Origin: CAYFLR01 sp964343805
Lineage (GTDB): Bacteria; Bdellovibrionota_B; Oligoflexia; CAYFLR01
Length of the DNA: 37,942 bases
NCBI GenBank assembly: GCA_964343805.1
Contig: CAYFLR010000058.1
Coordinates: 1-37,942 of the forward strand
Direction: 5' to 3'
The translations under genes were made by a program, and so were the position numbers. This document shows, one piece after another, positions 16,619-24,882 of this stretch. Every line of letters starts with the position of its first letter. The first letter of the stretch is position 1. The notes under the pieces are model-generated. The model did not search any database and was not told the origin of the DNA. It saw nothing but the letters and a program-made list of their open reading frames with translations.

Positions 16619-17104
16619 TTAGGTATTATATTCATTGGGCTCTAAGAAGGAAAAGTATTTTTCTATGACTTCATTGAATTCCATATGGTTTTTACACTGA
16701 CTGCATTTATGAAAAGATTCGAGATTCTCTTTGAACTGATCTTTTCTTACTGTTGCCACATCAATTAACAGCTCTTCTTCCAGATCACACTTTGGGCAGT
16801 AGAAGGGAAGTTCGAAATTTTTTACTTCCGCATGTCTGAGCATCTCTGTGATCATGTTGAGTTGATCTACCATCAATACAGGGCATTTTTGGTAAATTAC
16901 CTTTTGTTGATTTAGTTTGGTGATCATAAAGGACCAAGCTCGCACTCCACTAGAACTGATACGGGTTATGCCAGATTGATCTATTATAATGGGGTCTTCT
17001 TTAGAGTCTGTAATTGGACTAAAATCAGCCCGTTCATCTATAATTCCAGCAATAAAAAAAACGTTCCCCTCTTGCTTTATTGAGAAATTGCATTTGCCAC
17101 TCAT
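16619..17104 (-). CDS. STAS-like anti-anti-sigma protein with C-terminal zinc ribbon
   Basis: The 161-residue cytoplasmic product has residues 1-95 like a STAS domain: beta-rich start, then IIDQSGITRISSSGVRAW, which aligns with the SpoIIAA phosphorylation loop (Ser51 is the likely acceptor by comparison with D-S-S-G). The C-terminal part adds two CxxC pairs (CPKC, 103-106, and CSQC, 134-137), a zinc ribbon or rubredoxin-like knuckle not usual in simple anti-anti-sigma proteins. It could sense redox or metal state or bind nucleic acid. GAGGA precedes the ATG. It leads a minus-strand operon with the response regulator/ATPase gene (27-nt gap), its presumed kinase. Confidence 0.72.
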   Translation of the reverse strand: MSGKCNFSIKQEGNVFFIAGIIDERADFSPITDSKEDPIIIDQSGITRISSSGVRAWSFMITKLNQQKVIYQKCPVLMVDQLNMITEMLRHAEVKNFELPFYCPKCDLEEELLIDVATVRKDQFKENLESFHKCSQCKNHMEFNEVIEKYFSFLEPNEYNT

Positions 17105-17145
17105 AGATTTCCTCAGTGGAGATATTTTTGTATTTCGCTTCTAAC

Positions 17146-17174
17146 ATTTTAAATGAGTATCATTCCCTTGTCTA
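17146..17174 (-). promoter_or_regulatory. Sigma70-type promoter for the STAS/response-regulator operon
   Basis: On the minus strand TAGACA (17174-17169) and TAAAAT (17151-17146) are 17 nt apart, each 5 of 6 to consensus. The start site would be near 17139, 35 nt before the ATG at 17104. The -35 overlaps the stop codon of the preceding lipoprotein gene. Confidence 0.55.
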
Positions 17175-18227
17175 GTTTTGACTGCATTGGTCACTTAAAA
17201 AGTCTTGGAGAGCCACAAAGGGTCCTTTTTGATCAAATCTCTCACAGTTAGACAGTTCTCCTATGACCTTAAGGAAACGGGGCCATGAATTTTCCTTTTT
17301 AAGCAACTCTCTAAAAAGGGAGTGGTCAGGGTTATAGAGGGATGTAGCCAGAATTCGAGCATTGTTAAGTGGTTTCTTAAAATAGTAGGAAAATTCCTGC
17401 TCATTTTGTTTTCGAAATTCATCAAACAGAATGGTTCGTTTTTTCAAAGGCTCAATATCACTTTTATAGACCTTTCTTAAGTTCTTTATGAGCTCAGATA
17501 GGTTTTGCTTGAGCTTTTTCCTTTTCTCTCTTCTTTTTAAGTAATTACTCTGTATTGTGTTAGGACTCTGTTGGAGCTTTAAATTTTGTAAATAACCTCC
17601 GTTTATAAAATCCAGAATTCCTTGCTTTTCTACAAAAGTGGCAAAGCTTTCATTAAAATGGGTATGGCCAGGTACGAAATAAGTTCCATGGGCCAATTCA
17701 TGAAGAATAATACCCACCAATGTTAAGGGGGAATATTTGAAGAGATTAGAGGTAAATGGAGTGGCAAAGTATCCCAAACCTGAAAATGAAGAAGCCGTAG
17801 TTAGGTAAGTTTCAAAGCCTTGCTCTTCAAACTCTCTTTGTTCTGCAAGGGCATCTTCTTTGTGATAGAAGCCTTTGTATTTAAAAGATCCAACGATGGG
17901 AAACCACCACTTTTTTAATTCCAGTTTATCTTGGTGTGCTACAAAAAGGAGGTGGGTGAGATGGGGGCCTGGTAGCATTAGGACCTCTTTAAAATCTTCA
18001 CTGGCTTTGAGTCCCATTTTTTCAACTGCAAACTTTTGAGCAGATTGCACAGCTTGCAGTTTGGATTTCATTTTTTCAGTCGTGCTCTTTTTTTTTATAA
18101 AGGTATTGATCTCTTCTGTTGTACTCATAAGGGATAGATGGGTGTATCCTTGTTTGATTACATAGCAAGAAGATAGTGAGAGTCCTGCCATTAAATAAAG
18201 AATGTATTTAAAAAGCTTCAGAATCAA
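17172..18227 (-). CDS. Lipoprotein metallopeptidase (COG4324 predicted aminopeptidase family)
   Basis: The 351-residue product is a likely outer-membrane or periplasmic lipoprotein: the signal peptide ends in LSLSSC (Cys21). The zinc-peptidase motif HELAH is at 176-180 (LVGIILHELAHGTYF), with NESFATFVE (Glu193) as the third ligand. This arrangement, with YLTTASSFSGLGYFATP upstream, matches the predicted aminopeptidase family COG4324 found in many Gram-negatives. The C-terminal third is basic and helical. The substrate is unknown. It is divergent from the Sel1-repeat gene and upstream of the STAS operon, whose promoter overlaps its end. Confidence 0.8.
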   Translation of the reverse strand: MILKLFKYILYLMAGLSLSSCYVIKQGYTHLSLMSTTEEINTFIKKKSTTEKMKSKLQAVQSAQKFAVEKMGLKASEDFKEVLMLPGPHLTHLLFVAHQDKLELKKWWFPIVGSFKYKGFYHKEDALAEQREFEEQGFETYLTTASSFSGLGYFATPFTSNLFKYSPLTLVGIILHELAHGTYFVPGHTHFNESFATFVEKQGILDFINGGYLQNLKLQQSPNTIQSNYLKRREKRKKLKQNLSELIKNLRKVYKSDIEPLKKRTILFDEFRKQNEQEFSYYFKKPLNNARILATSLYNPDHSLFRELLKKENSWPRFLKVIGELSNCERFDQKGPFVALQDFLSDQCSQN

Positions 18228-18305
18228 ATTTATTCCTATTAATAGAGCTTTAAAGGTTCGTACATGACAAAATGGGTTAAATAGTATTTAATCCAGCCTA
18301 TAGCC

Positions 18306-18311
18306 TATAAT
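18306..18311 (+). promoter_or_regulatory. Perfect -10 element upstream of the Sel1-repeat gene
   Basis: TATAAT at 18306-18311 lies 47 nt before the ATG at 18359, with no good -35. It is preceded by a direct CCTATA repeat (18297-18302 and 18304-18309). GGGGAGA upstream of the ATG is the likely ribosome-binding site. Confidence 0.35.
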
Positions 18312-18358
18312 AAACTGTTTTTATCGCTCTGGCAATTTGCCGCAACGGGGAGAATGGA

Positions 18359-19618
18359 ATGCAAATAAGTGTAATAAAAAAGCTCTCTTTTATAGCAGTC
18401 ATCCTGTTTATAACCAATACCCCTGTGGTAGGTAGTATTCGCACCTCCCCTTTTCCTGAAACAACGAATGATGATGAGGCACTTGAAGCCATTGGGCCCG
18501 CCCTCGAAGAGGAATGCTTTAATGGGAATGCTGATTACTGTTATAAAATTGGAGTTCTCTACACAAGAGAAAAAAAGGAAAGGCTCGCCATTCAGTTTTA
18601 TGAATTGGGATGTTCTAAAGGAAGCGGTAAATCTTGTTTTAATCGTGCTACAATAGCTGAAAAAGGCTTAGATAAAGGTAAAGTGAGGACATATTATAAA
18701 AGGTCATGTGATCTTAATATTTTCCAAGGTTGTTATAATTTAGGACTCATGTTTGCACGAGAAGAGCAAGGTGAAGAGGCGGTTCCCTATTTAGCAAAAT
18801 CCTGCGACCAAGGTAAGGATGGGAATGGCTGTTTCGTTCTCGCTGCCGTTTTGAATAAAGCGGGTAAAGAAAATTCCATATCCTATTTCGAAAAGGCTTG
18901 TGAACTTAACATTACTAAAAGCTGCTCTCGTGCTGCAAAGTTACTCAATGAAGAAGGTCATCAAAGAAAGGCGGGAGGATATTACCAAAAGGTTTGTGCT
19001 ACCGAAGATATGGCTTCTTGCTATAGTGCAGGGGTTGTCTTTGAAAAAATAGGTGATTACCACCTCGCCCAAAAAAACTACATTGCCGCATGCAATCTCA
19101 AGTTTGGTAAAGCTTGCTTTAATGGGGGAATGATTTATCGTCGAAGTAATAAACCATTAGAATCTATTAAATTTTTTAGAAAGGCTTGTGATCTCAAAGT
19201 GTCAGTGGGTTGCCTGAATTTAGGTGTTTCCCTCGCGAGGCAGAAAAAACCCATATTAGCCCAGAATGCCTATAAAAAGGCTTGTAAGATGGGAGAGGCG
19301 AAAGGTTGTTTTAATCATGCTCTAAGTATGAGAGGAATAGGAAAACCGGCTAAAGTTATGGACTCATATGAACGGGCCTGTAATGGGGGGCTGGCTAAAG
19401 CCTGTCTTAATTTAGCAAATATGATGTATCGTCAAGGTATGACTCACTCGGCTTTCAATAACTATCAAAGAGGATGTAATCTTGATAATGTAAAAAGTTG
19501 CTTTAATCTTGGAATTCTACATAAGAAACAAGGAAACAAGAGCTTAGCCAAAAACTATCTTAACACGGCATGTAAGCAGGGTTTGGCTAAAGCCTGTCGC
19601 AAAGCCAAACAGCTTTAG
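18359..19618 (+). CDS. Secreted cysteine-paired Sel1-like repeat protein (Hcp-like)
   Basis: The 419-residue product has a signal peptide (about 1-26, ending ...TPVVGS) followed by about twelve Sel1/TPR-like helical repeats of 33-36 residues. Nearly every repeat carries a C-x7-C pair, for example CNLKFGKAC, CDLKVSVGC, CKMGEAKGC and CNGGLAKAC. In Helicobacter cysteine-rich (Hcp) proteins such pairs form one disulfide per repeat and stabilise an extracytoplasmic solenoid. This predicts a periplasmic or secreted protein-binding scaffold that needs disulfide formation. It is alone on the plus strand, convergent with ychF, whose stop codon it overlaps by 4 bp (19615-19618). The fold is clear; the partner is unknown. 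Confidence 0.85.
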   Translation: MQISVIKKLSFIAVILFITNTPVVGSIRTSPFPETTNDDEALEAIGPALEEECFNGNADYCYKIGVLYTREKKERLAIQFYELGCSKGSGKSCFNRATIAEKGLDKGKVRTYYKRSCDLNIFQGCYNLGLMFAREEQGEEAVPYLAKSCDQGKDGNGCFVLAAVLNKAGKENSISYFEKACELNITKSCSRAAKLLNEEGHQRKAGGYYQKVCATEDMASCYSAGVVFEKIGDYHLAQKNYIAACNLKFGKACFNGGMIYRRSNKPLESIKFFRKACDLKVSVGCLNLGVSLARQKKPILAQNAYKKACKMGEAKGCFNHALSMRGIGKPAKVMDSYERACNGGLAKACLNLANMMYRQGMTHSAFNNYQRGCNLDNVKSCFNLGILHKKQGNKSLAKNYLNTACKQGLAKACRKAKQL

Positions 19619-20658
19619 ATATTAAAGCGAAAATTGATTATATCACCATCTTTGACCGGATAGGTTTTCCCTTCCAATCGGACTTTTCCAGCTTGTTTGG
19701 CAGCAGCATGATCTCCGGCAGCTTTGAGATCATCATAGGCCACAACTTCAGCTCTGATAAACCCCTTTTCAATGTCGGAGTGGACAGCGCCAGCGGCCCG
19801 TTTTGCGTGGGTATTGAGTGGGATGGTCCAAGCTCTCACTTCATCAGAGCCAACGGTTAAAAAGGAACCTAGCTTTAACATCTCATAGGATTTTTTGATC
19901 ACTCGATCTAGAGCAGATTCTGAAATACCATAATCTTCTAAAAACTCCTGCTTTTCTTCAGCAGAGAATTCAATCATTTCCATCTCTATTTTTCCTCTTA
20001 CCACCATGGAATCAGCAGACCGGAGCTCTAATCCGGGAAGATCCTCACTGTCATCTTCGTTGTTAGCAATAACTAATAAAGGCTTAGCTGTGAGAAAAGT
20101 AAATCCTCTAAAATCAGGGTCATCCATCATTCCCGGTTTTGAGCGCAATGGGAGTCCGTCGTTGAGCATTTGACTGCACTCATTTAAAAAAGCTTTCTCT
20201 TTTTCCGAAACTTTTTTACCTCTTTGTTTATCTGTGGCTATTCTTTCAAGTCGTTTTTCTACCGTTGCGAGGTCGGCAATGAGGAATTCATCTTCCAGCT
20301 CAGCGTAATCAGCAGCTGCCTGTGGTGCTCCTAAGAGATCGTCGTTAAAGTTACGAACCACCATGATAATGGCATCCAGCGGTCGGACATGATTCAATAA
20401 TAGTGACATATATTCTTTCTTGTTATCCGCCATGCCAGGCATTCCTTGAAGATCCATATAGGTGACAGTCGCATAGGTGGTCTTCTTTGGTTGGTAGAGT
20501 CCCTTTAGCCAATCCACACGAGTATCAGGAACATTGACTACTTCTAATACTGGAACGGCTTGATTCCCCGATTGGATTTGGGGTTCATTACGATTGGCTA
20601 AGGCGTTAAAAAGGGTGGACTTTCCTGAACGACCTAAACCAACTATTCCTAATTTCAT
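19615..20658 (-). CDS. ychF: YchF/OLA1-type ATPase
   Basis: YchF is an Obg-related P-loop protein that binds ATP and associates with ribosomes. From the ATG at 20658 the product is 347 residues, close to the usual 360. The P loop is GLGRSGKST at 7-15 (most YchF proteins have GLPNVGKST). VVNVPDTR and DLQGMPGMA fit the switch region, and the C-terminal TGS-like/DUF933 part ends in GKTYPVKDGDIINFRFN. I placed the start at 20658, not at an in-frame TTG at 20682. AGAGGAG lies 7 nt before the ATG, and the TTG would only add residues upstream of the conserved start. It follows the radical SAM gene by 34 nt on the same strand. Confidence 0.87.
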   Translation of the reverse strand: MKLGIVGLGRSGKSTLFNALANRNEPQIQSGNQAVPVLEVVNVPDTRVDWLKGLYQPKKTTYATVTYMDLQGMPGMADNKKEYMSLLLNHVRPLDAIIMVVRNFNDDLLGAPQAAADYAELEDEFLIADLATVEKRLERIATDKQRGKKVSEKEKAFLNECSQMLNDGLPLRSKPGMMDDPDFRGFTFLTAKPLLVIANNEDDSEDLPGLELRSADSMVVRGKIEMEMIEFSAEEKQEFLEDYGISESALDRVIKKSYEMLKLGSFLTVGSDEVRAWTIPLNTHAKRAAGAVHSDIEKGFIRAEVVAYDDLKAAGDHAAAKQAGKVRLEGKTYPVKDGDIINFRFNI

Positions 20659-20692
20659 TTCATTCTCCTCTATTCGTGACAAAAAGCTGAGG

Positions 20693-21562
20693 TTAAAGAC
20701 CTCGTAAGAATTCTGGTTTCAATTCAACCTGTCCCTTTAAGGCTTGATCAATGAGCTGCAGAGTTGTTTCTCTATCGGTTGGCATCTTCGCTCTAATGGG
20801 TAAATAGTTCGAGGCGTGATTCGCAAAAAAGAGACCGTGACTTATGTGAGTATGAGCAAACATTTCCCTTAATTCTTTCATTATTTCTAGGGGTTTAGGG
20901 ATTTTAATGCTCATATTTTGAACTTGCTCATACAAAGGGGTGCCTGGAATGAGCATGACTGTTAGAGCCCCAATGTAGTGAGGGTCTATTTTAGATAGGA
21001 GATCACCTGTGAGTCGTCCATGTTTTAGAGATCCTTCGGTGCCGGCTATACCCAATAATACCGTAACAGACAGTTTTGCTCCCGCATTTTTAATTCGAAT
21101 CCCCTGCTTCTCCAGTTCTGCTGCATCTGCTCCCTTTTTGATATCTTTTAAGACATGGTTATCACCGCTTTCAACTCCCATATAGACGATCTGTAAACCT
21201 TGGCTAACCAACTGAGCCAGCTGCTCATCTGTCTTCTTTCGGATGCTCTTAGCATTTGCATAAAGACCGATTCTTTTAATGAATGGAAGATGAAGGTTGA
21301 TTTGGTCAAAGATCCATTTGAGTCGTTTGTAGGGAATTATAAGGGCATCTCCATCAACTAAAAATAGTCTGCGATAGTCTTGCATATGTTCTTTGGCAAA
21401 AAGAATGTCCTGCAAAATGGTTTCATCATCTTTTATATCAAACCGTTTTCCTTGATAAGAACCACAAAAGGTGCATTTATTATGGGAGCAACCCAATGTA
21501 ACTTGGAGTAAGATGCTCTCAGCTTCACTGGGAGGACGAATGATATTTCCTTCATAATGCAT
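20693..21562 (-). CDS. Radical SAM protein
   Basis: The 289-residue enzyme carries the iron-sulfur cysteines in LGCSHNKCTFCGSY (Cys25, Cys30, Cys33; CX4CX2C spacing), as seen in COG1032-like radical SAM proteins. YMGVESGDNHVL (about 128-139) is the S-adenosylmethionine-binding GxESG-type motif, and the beta/alpha barrel fits the length. There is no B12 domain, no SPASM domain and no signal peptide, so it is a minimal cytosolic radical SAM enzyme. The reaction is not predictable from the sequence. An AAAGG ribosome-binding site lies upstream of the ATG. It is the first gene of an operon with ychF. Confidence 0.88.
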   Translation of the reverse strand: MHYEGNIIRPPSEAESILLQVTLGCSHNKCTFCGSYQGKRFDIKDDETILQDILFAKEHMQDYRRLFLVDGDALIIPYKRLKWIFDQINLHLPFIKRIGLYANAKSIRKKTDEQLAQLVSQGLQIVYMGVESGDNHVLKDIKKGADAAELEKQGIRIKNAGAKLSVTVLLGIAGTEGSLKHGRLTGDLLSKIDPHYIGALTVMLIPGTPLYEQVQNMSIKIPKPLEIMKELREMFAHTHISHGLFFANHASNYLPIRAKMPTDRETTLQLIDQALKGQVELKPEFLRGL

Positions 21563-21629
21563 GGACCATGACCTTTCAGAAAGTTTGGCGGATCTAGGAT
21601 GCTTTCAATCCAAACAATCTATTTAAACC

Positions 21630-21675
21630 AAAAAGAGAGGGAATCCAAGTGCTAGTTAGAAATGGCTCTCTTTTT
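21630..21675 (+). terminator. Hairpin with U-tract in the leader of the 21792 gene
   Basis: AAAAAGAGAG (21630-21639) and CTCTCTTTTT (21666-21675) form a perfect 10-bp stem with a 26-nt loop, followed by T-rich sequence to 21688. No plus-strand gene lies upstream, so it may be a leader attenuator for the 21792 gene or a chance AT-rich structure. The left arm can also pair imperfectly with CCTCTTTTGG (21713-21722). Confidence 0.35.
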
Positions 21676-21791
21676 TCAATTTTTTTTTGCTGGGTAAGAG
21701 TTGAATATGTGACCTCTTTTGGCTTTTACTCAGGTTTCTTTGGAAGGAGGACGAGCAGATTTAAACAAAATAAAAATGGGAGGCTTAATTA

Positions 21792-22058
21792 ATGAAATAC
21801 CTATTTATAGTGCCATTTCAGTTACTTTGGGGTTGGTTTGCTAATTTTTGGAAAGAAAACCTAAAGCAACCTCATCCCATGTTTCGTTCTAATAACTCTG
21901 TGATTCCCTATTACATGGTGGTTCTACCCTATGAAGTGGCAAGGGATCATTGGTCAAGGGCTGGGAAAGAATATATTCAAATGCGAGTTGAAGAGCAGGG
22001 TTTAGATGTACCACCCATCGAGCATCAAATGGATGATCATCATGATAAAGCTGCTTAG
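21792..22058 (+). CDS. Small hypothetical membrane-associated protein (88 aa)
   Basis: I do not recognise this gene. Its N-terminus (MKYLFIVPFQLLWGWFANFW) is a hydrophobic, Trp-rich helix that could be an uncleaved membrane anchor. The rest is polar and ends in a His/Asp-rich tail (HQMDDHHDKAA) that might bind metal. GGGAGG sits 9-14 nt before the ATG, and a second strong AAGGAGG lies about 45 nt upstream. It is followed after 15 nt by the hydrolase gene at 22074, suggesting one transcript. Confidence 0.6.
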   Translation: MKYLFIVPFQLLWGWFANFWKENLKQPHPMFRSNNSVIPYYMVVLPYEVARDHWSRAGKEYIQMRVEEQGLDVPPIEHQMDDHHDKAA

Positions 22059-22073
22059 ACAAGGATTTAATAG

Positions 22074-23246
22074 TTGAGTAATCTTAAGGTACTTAGGTCT
22101 CTGATTGAAGCTGGAACGCTCTGTTCACCCAATAGCCAAACTCTTTCTTCTATTGATTTGGTCAAGGCTCTGCATGGGCAAGCTGTTCATGAGCAGAATT
22201 TGGAACTTCTCAACCCTCGCAAGAATACAGTTTTTGTTATTATAGATGGTATGGGGAAAGTTTTTACTCCCTACTGGCCATCCAACGGTTTTTTTTCTTC
22301 TCATTTAAAAAGAGACCTTCTCACTGTTTTTCCTTCTACCACTGCGACGGCATTGTCTTCTATTCATACCGGAAAGTGGCCTGGGGAACACTGTATACCC
22401 GGGTGGTGGACTTATCTAGAGGATCAATCCCTCTCTGTTACCACTTTACTCTATCAAGAACGATTTTCAGAGAAACCCTTAACTGACTTTGGGCTTTCAC
22501 CTACTGAATTATTTATTTCGCCAGCTCTTTTCCAAAAGGGGGTTTTACACTACGCAGTTTTACCTCATTATATTGTGAATAGTGCTTTTACCAATGTGGC
22601 CACCGGTTATGCAAAGCAGGTTGGCTATGAGAATATCCAGCAAGGCATTGAATCTATTGTTAATAATATAAAACAGGCGAAACAGACTTCCCATACCTAC
22701 TTCTATCTCCCTCAGTTGGATTCTTTAGTTCATAAACAGGGGGTTCACTGCCCAGCAGCACAAAAGTTAGTTGGTGAATTGGATGGTTTAATTGGTGAGC
22801 TATTTGATAGGCTCCCTGCAGATACCCGTGTGGTAGTTACTGCAGATCATGGAATGATTGATGTCCAAGAACAGGATAAATATACTATTAACCATGATGA
22901 TTCTCTGGTTGACTTGCTTAAAGCACCACCCATCGGAGAGCCTAGAGTTCCCATATTTCATGTAAAACCTGGGAGTGAAAGAGTTTTTGAGCAGGAAATC
23001 TCATCTAGGATGGGCGATGTTCTCATCCTCATTAAACCTGCTGAAGCTGAATCCTTAAAGCTATTCGGTCCTAATCGTATAAGTCCGATTATGAAAAAGA
23101 GATTAGGCACTTATATAGGTATTTTTAAGGGGCGCTCTATTTTAAAGTATGTACATATAAACGATCAGGTTCCTGCCTTTAGAGGTTACCATGCGGGATT
23201 AGATCCAGATGAGATGATTATTCCTCTCATCGCGGCCTATAAATAA
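22074..23246 (+). CDS. Alkaline phosphatase superfamily hydrolase (nucleotide pyrophosphatase/phosphodiesterase-like)
   Basis: The 390-residue enzyme uses two metal ions to hydrolyse phosphate mono- or diesters. Ligands match the superfamily: Asp58 (VIIDGMG), the nucleophile Thr90 in FPSTTATA, Asp216 and His220 (LDSLVHKQG), Asp258-His259 (TADHGM) and the late His in RGYHAGLDP. No signal peptide is seen, unlike most secreted members. Translation probably starts at TTG (22074), with AAGGA 8 nt upstream; no ATG fits before the conserved region. It follows the 88-aa gene by 15 nt and is convergent with the small secreted protein gene. The substrate is unknown. Confidence 0.85.
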   Translation: MSNLKVLRSLIEAGTLCSPNSQTLSSIDLVKALHGQAVHEQNLELLNPRKNTVFVIIDGMGKVFTPYWPSNGFFSSHLKRDLLTVFPSTTATALSSIHTGKWPGEHCIPGWWTYLEDQSLSVTTLLYQERFSEKPLTDFGLSPTELFISPALFQKGVLHYAVLPHYIVNSAFTNVATGYAKQVGYENIQQGIESIVNNIKQAKQTSHTYFYLPQLDSLVHKQGVHCPAAQKLVGELDGLIGELFDRLPADTRVVVTADHGMIDVQEQDKYTINHDDSLVDLLKAPPIGEPRVPIFHVKPGSERVFEQEISSRMGDVLILIKPAEAESLKLFGPNRISPIMKKRLGTYIGIFKGRSILKYVHINDQVPAFRGYHAGLDPDEMIIPLIAAYK

Positions 23247-23259
23247 TATTTTGCCAGAT

Positions 23260-23520
23260 TTACTGTTGGATTTGATCTTGGGTGTTAGGCTGGATGGGAG
23301 AAGAGATGTCCCAATCGCCAGGTGCAGCATTTCTTTCTGAGCTTCCATCTAACTCTAAATCAGCGTCTTGATTTTGGTTTTGAAAAGAAGCGTCACAGCA
23401 ATTTTGATCTATATCTAGAACCAGAATGTCTTGTTGGCTTTGGTTGTCTTCTGTTTCATTTTGAGCCAGGCAAAGTGGGGTAATCATTAAAACAAGTATA
23501 AAAATTAGCGAATATTTCAT
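23260..23520 (-). CDS. Small secreted acidic protein (86 aa)
   Basis: I do not recognise a family. The product starts with a clear signal peptide (MKYSLIFILVLMITPLCLAQ) and the mature part is short, acidic and Gln/Asn/Asp-rich (QNETEDNQSQQD, NCCDASFQNQNQDADLELDG), probably disordered, with one adjacent Cys pair. I chose the ATG at 23520 because AGGAG lies 7 nt upstream; a further ATG at 23535 would place that ribosome-binding site inside the gene. It lies downstream of the OMP gene on the same strand after about 120 nt. Confidence 0.6.
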   Translation of the reverse strand: MKYSLIFILVLMITPLCLAQNETEDNQSQQDILVLDIDQNCCDASFQNQNQDADLELDGSSERNAAPGDWDISSPIQPNTQDQIQQ

Positions 23521-23643
23521 CTTAAAACTCCTCATTATGCAAAGACCTGCCAGATGGCGAGGTGCTACACTTTTAAGGTTAAAATTGGTAAAAGTAAAAT
23601 TCTGGGTTTAATAAATTAAAATTATTGTAAACAATTTGTTAAT

Positions 23644-24879
23644 TTAGTAGGCAAACTGTAGGAATATGTTAAGGTTAGCTAAGTTGTATGAGTTTCTTCC
23701 AGCCCAGGGCACTTCATAGAGGATATCCAAGATGAAGGGAGTGTATTTAAATCTTTCAGTTAGATAGAGTGAGATCCCATCAAATTCCAGTTGGCCAGCA
23801 ATACTATGGGTGGTTTCCGTTAGATTACTCGCCAAATAGGGAGCATCATACTTGTCAGGGAATTTCCGAAGGTATCTATAAATAAGTGACAATGCAAAAG
23901 CAGGGGTGGCATCGGGGAAGAACTTGGTCTCAAATGAACCTCCAATGGAGTCACCTAATGATCTTTCCACCGAACCAAGCTGTTTTTTGTTAGGAAGTAT
24001 ATCGTCTTTATTAAGAGGGATTCGTTTTTCAATCGTGGTGGGAAGCTCTAGTTTCCAGTTTCCGCTTAAAGCAAACTGAAAGTAAGGAAGCCAGTTGATG
24101 TCCATAGCGGGTTGGAGTTGAAACCCATAGTTTCCCTCGCCAAACGGTAGAGAAGAGAGTGAGTGAGGCGATTCAATTTCACCGGTAGGAAATTTAAACC
24201 AAAGCATACCGCCAAATTTCATGTATTCATCTAAAGGATACTGGCCTCTTAAAGCTATATAGGTATCTCTGATACCGCTTCCACTCCAGAATGTTGGATC
24301 TTCATAACCTCGGTCTTTGATAACGGTTAAAAAAGTATCAAAATTGAGTTTACTGAGTTCATCCAAACCATCTTGCATTTCTTTGGGGGCAATCCCTCCT
24401 AACTGTTGCTTGATATGAGAGGCGTTATTTGTTCCCGTCATTTTCCCTTCAACCTTTACTGTTGCTGATTGATAGGGAAGAATAGCAAGGAGTGTTAACC
24501 AATTTGTCAAACCATAGCCAAATATAAAAGCTGTTACATCCACATTGGCTTCTATATCTAATTCCAGGGTGCCGGCAGATATAATATCTCCATATTTGAG
24601 GTCCTCTCCGTTGGTACCTAGGTTATTTAACTCTTTGATAAGCTCTTGAGCTCTGCTTTTAAAAGAGGCGATCATGGGGGCATTAAGAGGAGTGCCAAAT
24701 TGATCAGCGATTAAAACTTTATTCCCCTGGTTATCAAATTGCTTGGAAATATTAGAAAAGTTCAAATAGTAGACGGCTCCATAGAATCGCCCTTGGGGCA
24801 AGACTGAGGTGGAAGCCCATCCAGACTCAAACAGCAGGTTACTTAGAACAAATAACAGTAGGGCAGAATAGTTTCTCAT
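23644..24879 (-). CDS. Predicted outer-membrane beta-barrel protein
   Basis: The 411-residue product has a signal peptide (1-22, ending ESGWAS). Most of the rest is amphipathic strand-like segments with aromatic girdles (GRFYGAVYYLNFS, VTAFIFGYGLTNWLTLLAILPYQSATVKVEG, GMLWFKFPTGE, FALSLIYRYLRKF). It ends in the C-terminal Tyr after LNIFLQFAY, the aromatic signature recognised by the BAM machinery. It is similar in style to the transporter-like barrel proteins of delta-type bacteria. The function is unknown. It starts 3 nt after the lipoprotein gene at 24883, so the two are translationally coupled and probably act together. Confidence 0.72.
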   Translation of the reverse strand: MRNYSALLLFVLSNLLFESGWASTSVLPQGRFYGAVYYLNFSNISKQFDNQGNKVLIADQFGTPLNAPMIASFKSRAQELIKELNNLGTNGEDLKYGDIISAGTLELDIEANVDVTAFIFGYGLTNWLTLLAILPYQSATVKVEGKMTGTNNASHIKQQLGGIAPKEMQDGLDELSKLNFDTFLTVIKDRGYEDPTFWSGSGIRDTYIALRGQYPLDEYMKFGGMLWFKFPTGEIESPHSLSSLPFGEGNYGFQLQPAMDINWLPYFQFALSGNWKLELPTTIEKRIPLNKDDILPNKKQLGSVERSLGDSIGGSFETKFFPDATPAFALSLIYRYLRKFPDKYDAPYLASNLTETTHSIAGQLEFDGISLYLTERFKYTPFILDILYEVPWAGRNSYNLANLNIFLQFAY

Positions 24880-24882
24880 AGC

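Noticed and set aside
20659..20682. TTG start for ychF at 20682
   Set aside because: The AGAGGAG ribosome-binding site for the ATG at 20658 would then be inside the gene, and the added residues are not part of the YchF domain.
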